This document shows positions 5,214 to 6,182 of a stretch of 6,182 nucleotides of DNA, one piece after another; position 1 is the stretch's first letter, and each line of letters opens with the position of its first letter. Under the pieces are notes generated by a model. It had not been told where the DNA came from, made no database searches, and was given only the letters and a program-made list of their open reading frames with translations. The DNA is from Proteobacteria bacterium UBA4575 (GTDB taxonomy: Bacteria > Pseudomonadota > Gammaproteobacteria > UBA4575). The stretch spans positions 1-6,182 of the forward strand of contig DGKH01000042.1 of assembly GCA_002386945.1 (NCBI GenBank), written 5' to 3'. The translations under genes and the position numbers were made by a program.

Positions 5214-6012
5214 GACAATTGATTATTTCGCAGAGCTTGCTAACCGGAAAACAAATCTATTCAAGAAAAAGCCTGAGGCTATAGTCATTGGCGCGATTAT
5301 GGGTGGTATGTATGTAGGGATTGGTATTATCTTAATCTTTAGTCTTGCTTCTTCTGCTGAGCCTGGCCTACAAAAACTAATTATGGGCGCAGCCTTCGGT
5401 ATTACGTTAACGCTAGCCGTCTTTGCTGGAGCGGATATCTTTACCGCTTATATTATGTACATGCCGTTTGCGCTATTAAGGGGCCAATGTAGTTACACCG
5501 ACCTCGTCAAAATGTGGTCAGTTATATGGGTTTTTAATTTAATGGGCAGTCTGCTTCTGGTCTACATTTTTTCATTAGGTGGTGGTGGCGACCTTGCTCA
5601 CACACCAGACTCACTGCTCATGCGTACGGCTGAATACAAAGTAAACTCATCTCCAATTGAATTGCTAGCACGAGCAATCCTTTGTAATTGGTTACTCTGC
5701 TTAGCCCTATGGATGGCTGCACGCACTAAAGATGACAGCGCCAAATGCATACTGATTTTTTGGTGTTTGCTTGCTTTCATGGCCTGCGGCTTTGAGAACA
5801 GCATTGCCAATATGACTTTATTTAGCATTGCATTACTTGGTAACCACTCTGAATCTCTCAGTATCTCAGGTATGTTTTACAACCTATTCTGGGTCACTTT
5901 CGGCAATGCCATTGGCGGAGTTGCATTGATAGTTGGAACTTATTGGGCTGCCTCACCACCCATAGGCAATCTGAACGCAAAAATAAAAACCAAACTAAAT
6001 AGTCAGGATTGA
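5203..6012 (+). CDS. Formate/nitrite transporter (FNT) family channel, candidate nitrite channel
   Basis: A 269-residue FNT protein with six membrane helices (about 26-50, 58-92, 102-124, 151-173, 182-211 and 225-250), which in this family form a pentamer with one pore per subunit. Family signatures are FAGADIFTAYIMYM (74-87, broken helix 2), RAILCNWLLCLALWMA (157-172), GFENSIANMTLF (196-207, broken helix 5) and NLFWVTFGNAIGGVALIVGTYW (from residue 227). FocA and NirC have a central pore histidine in GFEHSIANM; here it is Asn199. FNT channels carry formate, nitrite, hydrosulfide or lactate. Position at the end of an NO-reductase-like operon favours nitrite or another N-oxide-related anion, but the pore change makes the substrate uncertain. 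The ATG at 5203 lies inside the last codons of orf1 (11-bp overlap) with GAGAG just upstream, so the two are translationally coupled. A stem-loop begins at the stop codon. Confidence 0.9.
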   Translation: MYHKTIDYFAELANRKTNLFKKKPEAIVIGAIMGGMYVGIGIILIFSLASSAEPGLQKLIMGAAFGITLTLAVFAGADIFTAYIMYMPFALLRGQCSYTDLVKMWSVIWVFNLMGSLLLVYIFSLGGGGDLAHTPDSLLMRTAEYKVNSSPIELLARAILCNWLLCLALWMAARTKDDSAKCILIFWCLLAFMACGFENSIANMTLFSIALLGNHSESLSISGMFYNLFWVTFGNAIGGVALIVGTYWAASPPIGNLNAKIKTKLNSQD

Positions 6013-6030
6013 CGCTCTTGGAGAGAGCGT
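6012..6030 (+). terminator. Stem-loop at the end of the operon
   Basis: ACGCTCT (6012-6018) pairs perfectly with AGAGCGT (6024-6030) around a 5-base loop, starting in the stop codon of the channel gene. The following bases (TTCTATTATACTT) are T-rich but interrupted, so this is a modest intrinsic terminator candidate. Confidence 0.5.
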
Positions 6031-6049
6031 TCTATTATACTTCTTGATT

Positions 6050-6083
6050 AACTCACTCCACTTCATTTTAGGCGAGTTTTTTT
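6050..6083 (+). terminator. Second weak terminator-like element
   Basis: AACTC (6050-6054) can pair with GAGTT (6074-6078), and the right arm runs into seven T bases (6077-6083). The loop is long (19 bases) and the stem short, so it is a weak backup terminator at best. From here to the window end I find no supportable gene on either strand. Confidence 0.3.
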
Positions 6084-6182
6084 CTAGTCGTCCATTTAAC
6101 TAATAACTTACGGGGCGAAACATAGATAACCCTAAGGCGTAGCCATTTATATAGCCCTTAATGCAGTGCTAGCGCAGCTTCT

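Noticed and set aside
5598..5828. 76-codon minus-strand frame
   Set aside because: Antisense to conserved FNT segments and without features of its own.
6090..6182. Possible end of a further gene at the right edge
   Set aside because: All six frames meet stops within a short distance and no protein similarity can be recognised in so few codons.

Overview
This is a piece of a moderately AT-rich proteobacterial chromosome, most likely a gammaproteobacterium. The assignment rests on the protein families (TonB-dependent outer membrane receptor, NsrR-type repressor, SCO chaperone, formate/nitrite channel) and on the close spacing of the genes. I cannot name a genus from the sequence alone. The region is densely coded and contains no RNA genes, insertion sequences, CRISPR arrays or phage genes that I can see.

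Left part (1-1362): the 3' end of a TonB-dependent receptor gene, resembling the ZnuD-like metal/heme receptor group, is followed by an intergenic space with two stem-loops. Then comes a gene for an exported glutathione-peroxidase-family thiol peroxidase with an intact catalytic tetrad and a resolving cysteine.

Central and right part (1363-6012): this is the main interest of the window. A leftward gene for an NsrR-like, iron-sulfur-binding Rrf2 repressor faces a rightward five-gene operon across 120 bp of very AT-rich DNA. The operon runs CuA-containing small subunit (norS-like), heme-copper catalytic subunit (norY-like), SCO/SenC copper chaperone, a CtaG/DUF1404-like polytopic membrane protein (orf1), and a formate/nitrite transporter family channel. 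The first two look at first like cytochrome oxidase subunits II and I. However, the catalytic subunit has Asn241 where oxygen reductases carry the cross-linked active-site Tyr (HTFIN instead of HPEVY), while all six metal-ligand histidines are kept. The gene order matches the norSY-senC-orf1 cluster that I recall from ammonia-oxidising bacteria, where it encodes the NO reductase called sNOR. I therefore read the operon as an NO-responsive nitric oxide reductase module.

Proposed logic (inference): NO damages the Fe-S cluster of the NsrR-like protein and opens the divergent promoter. NorSY reduces NO to N2O with electrons entering at CuA from a soluble donor. SenC and Orf1 mature the copper and heme sites. 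The last gene overlaps orf1 by 11 bp and is a candidate nitrite (or related small anion) channel; its central pore histidine is replaced by Asn199. The final 170 bp hold two weak terminator-like structures and no gene that I can support.
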